35,668 bases of DNA from positions 1-35,668 of the forward strand of contig NZ_JAKEIP010000068.1 in NCBI RefSeq assembly GCF_021474425.1, in the 5' to 3' direction. Of the stretch, positions 7,393 through 14,716 are shown piece after piece. Both the position numbers and the translations under genes were made by a program. Source of the stretch: Streptomyces muensis (GTDB lineage Bacteria > Actinomycetota > Actinomycetes > Streptomycetales > Streptomycetaceae). How positions within the stretch are numbered: position 1 is the stretch's first letter; each line of letters opens with the position of its first letter. The notes beneath the pieces were generated by a model that was given only the letters and a program-made list of their open reading frames with translations, did no database searches and was not told where the DNA came from.

Positions 7393-8448
7393 ATGCAGCT
7401 CGGGATCAACCTCGGCTACTGGGGTGCCGGAATGGACGCGGACAACCTCGCCGTCGCGCAGGAGGCCGACCGGCTGGGGTACGCCGTGTGCTGGGCCGCC
7501 GAGGCGTACGGCTCGGACGCGGCCACGGTGCTGAGCTGGGTCGCCGCCCAGACCGAGCGCATCGACGTCGGCTCCGCCATCTTCCAGATCCCGGCCCGCC
7601 AGCCCGCGATGACCGCGATGACGGCCGCGACCTTGGACTCGCTCTCCGGCGGCCGCTTCCGCCTCGGCCTCGGCGTCTCCGGACCGCAGGTGTCCGAGGG
7701 CTGGTACGGCGTCAAGTTCGACAAGCCGCTGGCACGCACGCGTGAGTACGTCGAGATCGTCCGCAAGGCCATGACCCGCGAGCGCCTGTCGTACGACGGT
7801 CAGCACTGGACGCTGCCCCTGCCCGGCGGCCCCGGCAAGCCGATCAAGCTGACCGTGCACCCGCAGCGCGAGCACATCCCGCTCTACATCGCCGCGATCG
7901 GCCCGAAGAACCTCGAACAGACCGGTGAGATCGCCGACGGCGCCCTGCTGATCTTCCCCTCCGCCGAGCACCTGGAGGACACCACGATCAAGTACCTGCG
8001 CGCCGGGCGCGAGAAGGCCGGCGAGACCCTCGACGGGTTCGACGTCTGCCCGACCCTGCCGCTCGCCGTGGGCGACGACAAGGACGTGGCCACCCTCGCC
8101 GACACCTTCCGCCCCTACACCGCGCTGTACGTCGGCGGCATGGGCAGCCCCAAGCAGAACTTCTACAACCAGCTCGCCCAGCGCATGGGCTACGAGAAGG
8201 AAGCCGCCGAGATCCAGACCAAGTACCTCTCCGGCGACAAGCAGGGCGCTGCGGCCGCCGTACCGCACGACCTGATCGACAAGACCACGCTGCTCGGCTC
8301 CGTCGACCGCATCGCCGACCGGATGAAGGCCTACGCGGCGGCCGGGGTCACCACCCTGTCCCTCGCACCCGCCGGCTTCACCCTCGACGAGCGCCTCGCC
8401 TCGCTGCGCGCCGGCACCGAGGCCCTGGAGCGTGCCGGGCTCGCGTAG
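7393..8448 (+). CDS. F420-dependent LLM-class oxidoreductase
   Basis: Luciferase-like monooxygenase-fold protein of 351 aa that probably uses reduced coenzyme F420. It resembles the Rv3520c-type subgroup: the start MQLGINLGYWGAGMDADN, then AEAYGSDAATVLSW, TLDSLSGGRFRLGLGVSGP (about residues 79-97) and VEIVRKAMTRE. Near the C-terminus lies the usual LASLRAGTEALERA helix. The substrate is unknown; relatives reduce or oxidise small organic molecules. The ATG is preceded by AAGGGG. The gene is monocistronic in appearance, with a 250-bp gap before the next gene. Confidence 0.9.
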   Translation: MQLGINLGYWGAGMDADNLAVAQEADRLGYAVCWAAEAYGSDAATVLSWVAAQTERIDVGSAIFQIPARQPAMTAMTAATLDSLSGGRFRLGLGVSGPQVSEGWYGVKFDKPLARTREYVEIVRKAMTRERLSYDGQHWTLPLPGGPGKPIKLTVHPQREHIPLYIAAIGPKNLEQTGEIADGALLIFPSAEHLEDTTIKYLRAGREKAGETLDGFDVCPTLPLAVGDDKDVATLADTFRPYTALYVGGMGSPKQNFYNQLAQRMGYEKEAAEIQTKYLSGDKQGAAAAVPHDLIDKTTLLGSVDRIADRMKAYAAAGVTTLSLAPAGFTLDERLASLRAGTEALERAGLA

Positions 8449-8491
8449 CACGCGGCGGCACCGGGACGCCGCAGACCTGGGGAGTTTTCAG

Positions 8492-8532
8492 CGGCCGTGG
8501 TGGGGGCTCGGGGGTCTTCCCCGCCACGGCCG
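8492..8532 (+). terminator. Possible terminator after the LLM oxidoreductase gene
   Basis: 9-bp inverted repeat CGGCCGTGG (8492-8500) and CCACGGCCG (8524-8532), about 45 bases after the stop. The G/C-rich loop can pair further. No T-run follows, so it may only protect the 3' end. Confidence 0.4.
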
Positions 8533-8629
8533 TCACGCAGCACAACGCGCGGCTGCCCCACCCGGTTACGCCCCCGTCGTGACCCCGGCGGTCATTCTTT
8601 TGGCGGAGTTGTCCGACACAGCTGTTGCA

Positions 8630-8692
8630 GCACCTCTCTCGCCGCATTTGACTCGTTCTTTGCGGAATCCTGCGGCGTCCTGAGAGAGGTGC
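8630..8692 (+). promoter_or_regulatory. Leader hairpin that buries the ribosome binding site of the ferritin-like gene
   Basis: GCACCTCTCTC (8630-8640) is perfectly complementary to GAGAGAGGTGC (8682-8692). Inside it, GCCGCA (8641-8646) is perfectly complementary to TGCGGC (8671-8676), leaving a 5-base bulge (8677-8681) and a 24-base loop. The right outer arm is the Shine-Dalgarno (GAGAGAGG), with the ATG at 8699. Seventeen pairs would hide the ribosome binding site. Regulation by a ligand, temperature or protein is inference. Confidence 0.65.
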
Positions 8693-8698
8693 CCCACG

Positions 8699-9487
8699 AT
8701 GCTTTCGGCCAAGAGTCTGTTCCAGGAGATCCTCGACAACGACGAGTCCTTCCGGCTGTTCTGCTCCATCGCGGCCAGCGGCGAGTCCCAGGGCGGCTGG
8801 GAGAACGCGCGCATCGCCGCGCTCGTCCCGGCCAGTGAGCGCGCTCTCGCGCCCAAGATCACCCGGCACGGGGCGGACGAGGACAAGCACGGGCGGATCT
8901 TCAACGCCCTGATGAAGAAGCGCGGCCTCCAGCCCGTCCCCGTCCCGCCCGAGACCGACTACACCATGCTGCTGGAGCGGCACGGCATCGGCCTCGCCCA
9001 CGACAAGCTCAAGGGCGACGAGGCGCTCACCGTCCAGGACATCGTCACCTACCTGTCGCACAGCCGGGTCACCGAACAGCGCGCCTCCGAGCAGATGGAC
9101 CTGCTGCGCAAGCACTTCGCCGACCACCCCGACCTCGGCCGCGCGGTAAAGATGATCTCGGGCGACGAGGACAACCACCTCGCCTACTGCCACGAGGAAC
9201 TCCTGCGCTTCGCCGCCCAGGGGCACGGCCGGGCCATCCAGCGGACGCTGCGCGAGTGCGCGCTCGCCGAGATCCGGATCTACCGGGACGTCAGCCTCGC
9301 CGTCATGGCCCACATGGGCCGCATCCTCGGCTGGTCCCGCCCCAAGGCGGCCCTGCTCGCCGCCGGCATCCACGCCGTGTACGCCTGGGAGCGCGTGGCA
9401 GGCTGGCGGCGCATGGTGTCCCTGAAGATGCCGGAACGCCGTGACGCGCTCGGCGGACCGGCCACCTCGGCGCCCGAGTTCGCCTGA
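8699..9487 (+). CDS. Ferritin-like di-iron domain protein
   Basis: Protein of 262 aa with a four-helix ferritin-like domain. Two Glu-x-x-His motifs are visible, in ADEDKHGR (about residues 61-64) and GDEDNHLAY (about 158-161), with further helix glutamates in AASGESQGGWENAR and RVTEQRASEQ. This is the pattern of a non-haem di-iron site. The C-terminal third (from about residue 190) is helical and rich in hydrophobic residues and Trp (GRILGWSRPKAALLAAG), and may contact a membrane or partner. Role unknown: iron or oxidative-stress handling is possible, but no substrate can be named. The gene is preceded by a structured leader and faces corA convergently, with only 14 bp between the stops. Confidence 0.85.
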   Translation: MLSAKSLFQEILDNDESFRLFCSIAASGESQGGWENARIAALVPASERALAPKITRHGADEDKHGRIFNALMKKRGLQPVPVPPETDYTMLLERHGIGLAHDKLKGDEALTVQDIVTYLSHSRVTEQRASEQMDLLRKHFADHPDLGRAVKMISGDEDNHLAYCHEELLRFAAQGHGRAIQRTLRECALAEIRIYRDVSLAVMAHMGRILGWSRPKAALLAAGIHAVYAWERVAGWRRMVSLKMPERRDALGGPATSAPEFA

Positions 9488-9501
9488 CCGGACCTACGGC
9501 C

Positions 9502-10500
9502 CTACAGCCAGCCCCGGCGTTTGAACAGCCGGTACAACAGCACCTCCAGGACGGCCATGGCCGCGATCAGCAGCGGATACGACCCCGTCCAGCGCAGCTC
9601 CGGCATGTGCTCGAAGTTCATCCCGTAGATCCCCGCGATCATCGTGGGGATCGCGGCCATGGCCGCCCACGCGGAGATCTTCCGCACGTCGTCGTTCTGC
9701 CGGACGCTCATCTGCGCCAGATGCGCCGCCAGGATGTCCGAGACCAGCCGGTCCAGACCCTCCACAGCCTCGTTCACCCGCGTGAGGTGGTCGCTGACGT
9801 CGCGGAAGAAGGGTTGCGCCTTGTCGTGCACGAAGGGCACCCGCGCGCCGATCAGGCCGGTACCGGCGAGCCGGGACAGGGGCTGCGCGAGCGGGCCGGT
9901 GGCCCTGCGGAACTCCAGGATCTGCCGCTTGAAGGCGTAGATCCTGGACGCGGTGTGCCGTGAGCCGCCACCGATCGGCGAGAACACCTCGGCCTCCAGC
10001 TCCTCCAGGTCCGTGCCCAACTCGCCCGCCACGTCCACGTAGTGGTCGACCACCGCGTCGGCGATCATGTACAGCACCGCCGTGGGGCCGTGCCGGAGCA
10101 TCTCCGGCTCGTGTTCCAGACGGCTGCGCACCGCGCCCAGCGGCGCCTCCTCGCCGTGCCGGACGGTCACCACGAACGAGTCGCCGATGAACACCATGAC
10201 CTCGCCGGAGGAGACGATGTCGCTCTTCGCCTCGTAGCCGACCGGCTTGAGCACCATGAACAGCGAGTCGTCGTAGACCTCCAGCTTGGGCCGCTGGTGC
10301 GCCTTCAGGGCGTCCTCCACCGCCAGCGGATGCAGCCCGAACTCGTCGGTGACCTTGTCGAACTCCTTCTCCGTGGGCTCGTACAGGCCGATCCAGACGA
10401 ACGCGTCGCCCCGCAGACGGCACAGATCCAGGGCGTCGGAGAAGTCCGCCGGCCCCTGCGTCCGACGCCCGTCCTCGTAGATGGCGCAGTCGACGATCAC
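9502..10500 (-). CDS. corA: CorA-family magnesium/cobalt transporter
   Basis: CorA-type divalent cation channel of 332 aa. The cytoplasmic N-terminal domain (about residues 1-265) holds VWIGLYEPTEKEFD and VEDALKAHQRPKLE. Two transmembrane helices occupy the C-terminus, the first ending in the signature YGMNFEHMPEL (Gly-Met-Asn selectivity motif), the second being PLLIAAMAVLEVLLYRLF. It ends with the usual basic tail KRRGWL. Start: the GTG at 10500 (VIVDCAIYEDG) has GGGAG 10-14 bases upstream and fits the family N-terminus, whereas a longer reading from 10536 would begin with a low-quality Arg/Gly stretch. It diverges from the histidine phosphatase gene by 62 bp. Confidence 0.93.
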   Translation of the reverse strand: MIVDCAIYEDGRRTQGPADFSDALDLCRLRGDAFVWIGLYEPTEKEFDKVTDEFGLHPLAVEDALKAHQRPKLEVYDDSLFMVLKPVGYEAKSDIVSSGEVMVFIGDSFVVTVRHGEEAPLGAVRSRLEHEPEMLRHGPTAVLYMIADAVVDHYVDVAGELGTDLEELEAEVFSPIGGGSRHTASRIYAFKRQILEFRRATGPLAQPLSRLAGTGLIGARVPFVHDKAQPFFRDVSDHLTRVNEAVEGLDRLVSDILAAHLAQMSVRQNDDVRKISAWAAMAAIPTMIAGIYGMNFEHMPELRWTGSYPLLIAAMAVLEVLLYRLFKRRGWL

Positions 10501-10549
10501 GGAGCGTATTCTCCCGCCATCCCCTCGCGGGCGCACCCGGTCGTATGCC

Positions 10550-10555
10550 TACGCT
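10550..10555 (+). promoter_or_regulatory. Candidate -10 box for the phosphatase gene (leaderless)
   Basis: TACGCT, a good actinobacterial -10 hexamer, ends 7 bases before the ATG at 10563, which lacks any Shine-Dalgarno. The mRNA probably begins at or next to the start codon. This argues against the in-frame ATG at 10545. Confidence 0.5.
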
Positions 10556-10562
10556 GGGCCGC

Positions 10563-11249
10563 ATGCCGACGTTGATCCTGGTCCGCCACGGACGTTCCAC
10601 CGCCAACACCGAGGGACTCCTCGCCGGGTGGACGCCCGGCGTCGCCCTCGACGAGCGCGGCACCGCGCAGGCCGCCGCACTGCCCGGACGGCTCGCCGCG
10701 CTGGCGATCTCCGAGGTCGTCACCAGCCCGCTGCAGCGCTGCCAGGAGACGCTCCGGCCGCTCCTCGACGCCCGCCCCGCACTCACCGCGCACACCGACG
10801 ACCGGATCGGGGAGTGCCACTACGGCGACTGGTCCGGCCGCAAGCTCGCCGAGCTGGCGGACGAGCCGCTCATGGAGGTCGTCCAGGCGCATCCGTCCGC
10901 GGCCGCGTTCCCCGGCGGCGAGTCGATGCGGGCGATGCAGACCCGCGCCGCCGAGGCCGTACGCGAGTGGAACGCGCGCGTGGAGCGCGATCACGGCGCC
11001 GACGCCGTGTACCTGATGTGCTCGCACGGCGACGTCATCAAGTCCCTCGTCGCGGACGCACTCGGTCTTCATCTCGACCTCTTCCAGAGGATCTCCGTCG
11101 AACCGTGTTCCATCACCGCGATCCGTTACACACGCCTGAGGCCGTTCCTCGTACGCCTCGGGGACACCGGTGATTTCGCCTCCCTCGCCCCGCGCGAGGA
11201 GCCGCCGGCCGGTGACGCGACGGTCGGGGGCGGCGCGGGCGCACCGTGA
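10563..11249 (+). CDS. Histidine phosphatase-family protein (MSMEG_4193 type)
   Basis: Branch-1 histidine phosphatase/phosphoglycerate-mutase-like protein of 228 aa. The phosphoryl-accepting H9 is in LVRHGRSTAN at the N-terminus, the catalytic Glu in RIGECHYGDWSGR (about residue 83), and the second histidine is H155 in CSHGDVIKSL. Sequence and neighbourhood fit the MSMEG_4193 family (a 'probable phosphomutase'). This family is found next to DUF3090, SCO1664-type proteins and mshC in actinobacteria. Its substrate is not known to me. The start at 10563 is chosen because the motif then falls at the usual position and a -10 box precedes it directly. The C-terminal 25 residues are Gly/Ala/Glu-rich and probably disordered. 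Confidence 0.88.
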   Translation: MPTLILVRHGRSTANTEGLLAGWTPGVALDERGTAQAAALPGRLAALAISEVVTSPLQRCQETLRPLLDARPALTAHTDDRIGECHYGDWSGRKLAELADEPLMEVVQAHPSAAAFPGGESMRAMQTRAAEAVREWNARVERDHGADAVYLMCSHGDVIKSLVADALGLHLDLFQRISVEPCSITAIRYTRLRPFLVRLGDTGDFASLAPREEPPAGDATVGGGAGAP

Positions 11250-11316
11250 TCGTCCGGCGCAGTAGGGTGAAGCGGTCGAAGCAGCGCTGTACTCACGATT
11301 CCAATGGAGACAGGAC

Positions 11317-11907
11317 GTGTCCCGTCAGGTGTTCCTCTACGACCCCCCGGACCGCTTCGTGGCCGGTACGGTCGGACTGCCCGGGCGCCGTACGTTCTTC
11401 CTCCAGGCCACCGCAGGCTCCCGGGTGACCAGCGTGGCCCTGGAGAAGACCCAGGTCGCCGCCCTCGCCGAGCGCATGGACGAACTGCTCGACGAGGTCG
11501 TACGGCGTAGTGGCGGCAGCGCCGCCGTCCCCGCCATGGCGCCCAGCGAGGTCGCCGACACCGCCCCGTTGGACTCCCCCGTGGAGGAGGAGTTCCGCGT
11601 CGGCACCATGGCGCTGGCCTGGGACGGCGAGGAGCAGCGCATGATCGTCGAGGCGCAGGCCCTCGTGGAGCTCGACGCCGACTCCGAGGAGGACCTCGCC
11701 GAGGCCGAGGAACGACTCCTCCAGGACGAGGAGAACGGGCCCCCGATGCTGCGGGTCCGGCTCACCGGCGCGCAGGCGAGGGCCTTCGCCAAGCGCGCCC
11801 TGGACGTCGTCAACGCGGGGCGGCCGCCGTGTCCGCTGTGCAGCCTCCCGCTCGACCCGGAAGGACACGTATGTCCGCGCCAGAACGGATACCGCCGCGG
11901 AGCGTGA
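11317..11907 (+). CDS. DUF3090-family protein with C-terminal Cys cluster
   Basis: Protein of 196 aa of the DUF3090 (TIGR03847-type) family, function unknown. The N-terminus SRQVFLYDPPDRFVAGTVG is typical. The body alternates strands and helices. The last 25 residues carry CPLC (C172, C175) and HVC (H184, C186), which could bind zinc as a short ribbon. The GTG start at 11317 follows GGAGACAGGAC; a TAGGGT -10-like hexamer lies at 11263-11268, so it may have its own promoter 67 bases after the phosphatase gene. Its 3' end overlaps the next gene by 37 bases in another frame, which implies translational coupling. Confidence 0.9.
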   Translation: MSRQVFLYDPPDRFVAGTVGLPGRRTFFLQATAGSRVTSVALEKTQVAALAERMDELLDEVVRRSGGSAAVPAMAPSEVADTAPLDSPVEEEFRVGTMALAWDGEEQRMIVEAQALVELDADSEEDLAEAEERLLQDEENGPPMLRVRLTGAQARAFAKRALDVVNAGRPPCPLCSLPLDPEGHVCPRQNGYRRGA

Positions 11908-12689
11908 CCTCGGTGGAACTGCTCACCGACGGTGAGCTGACCGTACGCGGACGCATTCGCGAGGCGTCCAACGCGGCGCTGTTCTGCACGGTCGCGTACG
12001 AGGGGCGGGAGGCGTCCTGCGTGTACAAGCCGGTCGCCGGTGAGCGGCCGCTGTGGGACTTCCCCGACGGCACCCTCGCGCAGCGCGAGGTCGCGGCCTA
12101 CGAGGTCTCCGAGGCGACCGGCTGGGGGCTCGTGCCGCCCACCGTGCTGCGCGACGGGCCGTACGGCGAGGGCATGGTCCAGCTGTGGATCGAGGCGACA
12201 CCCGAGGCCGAGCTGCTCGCCCTGGTCGACGGCGAGGATCCCGAGCCCGGCTGGAAGGCCATCGGCTTCGCCGAGGTCGGCGAGGGGAAGACCGCCCTGC
12301 TGGTGCACGCCGACGACGAACGGCTGCGCCGCATGGCCGTCCTGGACGCCGTGATCAACAACGCCGACCGCAAGGGCGGCCACCTGCTGCCCACCGAGGG
12401 CGGCCATCTGTACGGCATCGACCACGGCGTCACGTTCAACGTCGACAACAAGCTGCGGACCCTGCTGTGGGGCTGGGCGGGCGAACCGCTGGCGGAGGAG
12501 GCCGTCGACGTGCTCGGCGCGCTGCGGGAGGGGCTCAAGGAGGGCGGCGACCTGGCCGTGCGCCTGACCGGCCTGATCACCGCCGCCGAGCTGGAGGCCA
12601 CACGCGCGCGCGTGGCGGCGCTCGTGACGTCCGGGAAGCATCCGGAGCCGAGCGGGGAGTGGCCGGCCATTCCGTGGCCGCCCGTCTAG
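11871..12689 (+). CDS. SCO1664-family protein, PI3/4-kinase-like fold
   Basis: Protein of 272 aa of the SCO1664 (TIGR03843-type) family, with the motifs of phosphatidylinositol-3/4-kinase-like and HipA-like enzymes. The nucleotide-binding lysine is probably K53 in CVYKPVAGE. The catalytic loop is VINNADRKGGHLL (N163, N164, D166, R167). The metal-binding Asp is D184 in GIDHGVTFN. It is likely a kinase of a small molecule or protein; the substrate is unknown. The ATG at 11871 follows GGAAGGA, and lies inside the end of the DUF3090 gene (37-base overlap), so the two proteins are probably made together. An upstream in-frame GTG at 11829 would add a Pro/Arg-rich tail and is less likely. The mshC gene follows 114 bp later. 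Confidence 0.88.
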   Translation: MSAPERIPPRSVTSVELLTDGELTVRGRIREASNAALFCTVAYEGREASCVYKPVAGERPLWDFPDGTLAQREVAAYEVSEATGWGLVPPTVLRDGPYGEGMVQLWIEATPEAELLALVDGEDPEPGWKAIGFAEVGEGKTALLVHADDERLRRMAVLDAVINNADRKGGHLLPTEGGHLYGIDHGVTFNVDNKLRTLLWGWAGEPLAEEAVDVLGALREGLKEGGDLAVRLTGLITAAELEATRARVAALVTSGKHPEPSGEWPAIPWPPV

Positions 12690-12791
12690 CGGGACCCTGG
12701 GCCGGGACACTGCATTAAGTGCCGTATCGCGCAAGAAGGCCTTACCGGCCATCCGGCCTGGTCCGGTTCGTATCCGGAACATCCGTCCGGT

Positions 12792-12797
12792 TAGGCT
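12792..12797 (+). promoter_or_regulatory. Candidate -10 box of mshC (leaderless)
   Basis: TAGGCT lies 6 bases before the mshC ATG at 12804. No Shine-Dalgarno is seen between them, so a leaderless mRNA is likely. A weak -35-like TTCGTA is at 12767-12772. Confidence 0.5.
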
Positions 12798-12803
12798 CAT
12801 GAC

Positions 12804-14033
12804 ATGTATGCCTGGCCCGCTTCTGAGGTCCCCGCCCTGCCCGGTGAGGGCCGCGACCTGAGGATCCACGACACCGCGACCGGGGGCCTGGTCAGCCTCG
12901 ACCCCGGTCCCGTCGCCCGTATCTACGTCTGCGGCATCACGCCGTACGACGCCACCCATCTGGGACACGCGGCGACCTACAACGCGTTCGACCTCGTGCA
13001 GCGCGTGTGGCTCGACACCAAGCGGCAGGTCCACTACGTCCAGAACGTCACCGACGTCGACGATCCCCTCCTGGAGCGGGCCGAGCGCGACAACGTCGAC
13101 TGGGTCACCCTGGCCGAGAAGGAGACCGCGCTCTTCCGCGAGGACATGACCGCGCTGCGCATGCTGCCGCCGCGGAACTACATCGGCGCGGTCGAGGCGA
13201 TACCCGGCATCGTGCCGCTCGTGGAGCGGCTGCGGGACGCCGGCGCCGCCTACGAGCTCGAAGGGGACATCTACTTCTCCGTCGAGTCCGACCCGAACTT
13301 CGGCAAGGTGTCGAACCTCGACGCCGCCGCCATGCGGCTGCTGTCCGCCGAGCGCGGCGGCGACCCGGACCGTCCGGGCAAGAAGAACCCCCTCGACCCG
13401 ATGCTGTGGATGGCCGCCCGTCCCGGCGAGCCCAGCTGGGACGGCGGTTCGCTCGGCCGCGGCCGGCCCGGCTGGCACATCGAGTGCGTCGCCATCGCCC
13501 TCGACCACCTCGGCATGGGCTTCGACGTCCAGGGCGGCGGCTCCGACCTCGCCTTCCCGCACCACGAGATGGGCGCCTCGCACGCCCAGGCGCTGACCGG
13601 CGAGTTCCCCATGGCCAAGGCGTACGTCCACGCCGGCATGGTCGCCCTGCACGGCGAGAAGATGTCCAAGTCCAAGGGCAACCTCGTCTTCGTGTCCCAG
13701 CTGCGCCGCGACGGCGTCGACCCCGCCGCCATCCGGCTCGCCCTCCTCGCCCACCACTACCGGGCCGACTGGGAGTGGACCGACCAGGTCCTCCAGGACG
13801 CCCTCGCCCGCCTCGACCGCTGGCGTGCCGCCGTGTCCCGGCCCGACGGGCCGCCCGCCGAGGCGCTCGTCGAGGAGATCCGCGAGGCCCTCGCGGGCGA
13901 CCTGGACGCCCCGGCCGCGCTCGCCGCGGTCGACCGCTGGGCCGCCGCACAGCAGGAGAGCGGCGGCACGGACACCGGCGCGCCCGGTGTCGTGTCGCGG
14001 GCCGTGGACGCGCTGCTGGGCGTCGCCCTGTGA
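12804..14033 (+). CDS. mshC: Mycothiol ligase MshC (L-cysteine:GlcN-Ins ligase)
   Basis: Adds L-cysteine to 1-D-myo-inositol 2-amino-2-deoxy-alpha-D-glucopyranoside in mycothiol biosynthesis, using ATP in a cysteinyl-adenylate mechanism. The 409-aa protein is a cysteinyl-tRNA synthetase homologue without the tRNA-binding C-terminus. Visible motifs: zinc ligand C43 in YVCGITPYD, HIGH-type THLGHA at 51-56, GWHIECVAIA, the zinc-site histidines in AFPHHEMGASHA, and KMSKS at 286-290 (EKMSKSKGN). It is not the housekeeping cysS: the length and the N-terminus MYAWPASEVP are those of MshC. The upstream neighbours (SCO1664 type, DUF3090, phosphatase) are its usual partners in actinobacteria. A strong terminator follows at 14051-14086. 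Confidence 0.96.
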   Translation: MYAWPASEVPALPGEGRDLRIHDTATGGLVSLDPGPVARIYVCGITPYDATHLGHAATYNAFDLVQRVWLDTKRQVHYVQNVTDVDDPLLERAERDNVDWVTLAEKETALFREDMTALRMLPPRNYIGAVEAIPGIVPLVERLRDAGAAYELEGDIYFSVESDPNFGKVSNLDAAAMRLLSAERGGDPDRPGKKNPLDPMLWMAARPGEPSWDGGSLGRGRPGWHIECVAIALDHLGMGFDVQGGGSDLAFPHHEMGASHAQALTGEFPMAKAYVHAGMVALHGEKMSKSKGNLVFVSQLRRDGVDPAAIRLALLAHHYRADWEWTDQVLQDALARLDRWRAAVSRPDGPPAEALVEEIREALAGDLDAPAALAAVDRWAAAQQESGGTDTGAPGVVSRAVDALLGVAL

Positions 14034-14050
14034 CGACCGGAGCATGAGAG

Positions 14051-14086
14051 AGGGGCGCCTCCTCCCGGCGGGGAGGAGGCGCCCCT
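14051..14086. terminator. Bidirectional terminator between mshC and the Gln-rich gene
   Basis: Perfect 16-bp inverted repeat (14051-14066 with 14071-14086) with loop GGCG, then TTCGTT. It serves two convergent transcripts. Confidence 0.9.
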
Positions 14087-14102
14087 TTCGTTCACCTGCC
14101 GG

Positions 14103-14663
14103 TCAGAGCTTGCGGATCTGGACGCTCCGCAGGATCTGCGGTGAGCCGCTGTCCCAGATGCCGATCACCTGGTGGCCGAACGCGAAGGCCTCCTGGACCT
14201 CGTCGTGGGTCTGCGGGTTCGGGTTGTTGAGGACCCGGAACACGTTGTTCGGGAAACGCAGGAAGAGCTGCTGCGGCTGCCCCGGCAGCGGCTGGACGAT
14301 GTCGATGTAGCCGTTCGCCACACCGGCCTGGAGAGCTTGGGCCTGCACCTGCTGGGACACCTGCTGGATCGCGGCCTGGGTGACCTGCTGGAGCAGCTGC
14401 ATCACCTGCTGCTCGACCTGCTGTTGCTGCTGGTCGCCCTGGTGCTGGCCCAGCTGCTGCAGCAACTGCTGGAACGGCTGCTGCTGGCCGAGCTGCTGGA
14501 GCTGCTCCAGGGAGCCGCCCATGCCGTACGGCTGCTGCTGGCCCAGACCCTGTGGGCCGTAGCCCTGCGGCTGCCCGAACGGCTGCTGCTGGTACGGAGA
14601 CGTGCCGGGGAACTGCTGGCCCTGCTGTTGTCCCATGTGACTCATCTGCGGGGTGGTGCTCAT
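14103..14663 (-). CDS. Gln-rich protein with conserved-looking C-terminal domain
   Basis: Protein of 186 aa in two parts. Residues 1 to about 115 are dominated by Gln, with Gly and Pro (QQQPFGQPQGYGPQGLG, then LQQLGQQQPFQQLLQQL and QQQQQVEQQVMQLLQQ), part of which would form amphipathic coiled coil. Residues from about 115 to 186 are ordinary, folded-looking sequence (GYIDIVQPLPG, FLRFPNNVFRVLNN, EAFAFGHQVIGIWD, ending VQIRKL). No signal peptide. It starts at ATG 14663, with GGAAGG about 10 bases upstream, 53 bases after the end of the subtilase gene, so the two are very likely one operon. I do not recognise a named family. A partner, substrate or scaffold of the peptidase is a guess from position. 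Confidence 0.85.
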   Translation of the reverse strand: MSTTPQMSHMGQQQGQQFPGTSPYQQQPFGQPQGYGPQGLGQQQPYGMGGSLEQLQQLGQQQPFQQLLQQLGQHQGDQQQQQVEQQVMQLLQQVTQAAIQQVSQQVQAQALQAGVANGYIDIVQPLPGQPQQLFLRFPNNVFRVLNNPNPQTHDEVQEAFAFGHQVIGIWDSGSPQILRSVQIRKL

Positions 14664-14716
14664 ACGGGTGTCACCTTCCCTTGATGCGATGGGTTTCCTT
14701 GATGTGACGGGCTGCG

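Noticed and set aside
11337..14045. A 902-codon minus-strand frame opposite DUF3090, the SCO1664-type gene and mshC
   Set aside because: It covers three well-supported plus-strand genes and shows no motif of its own.
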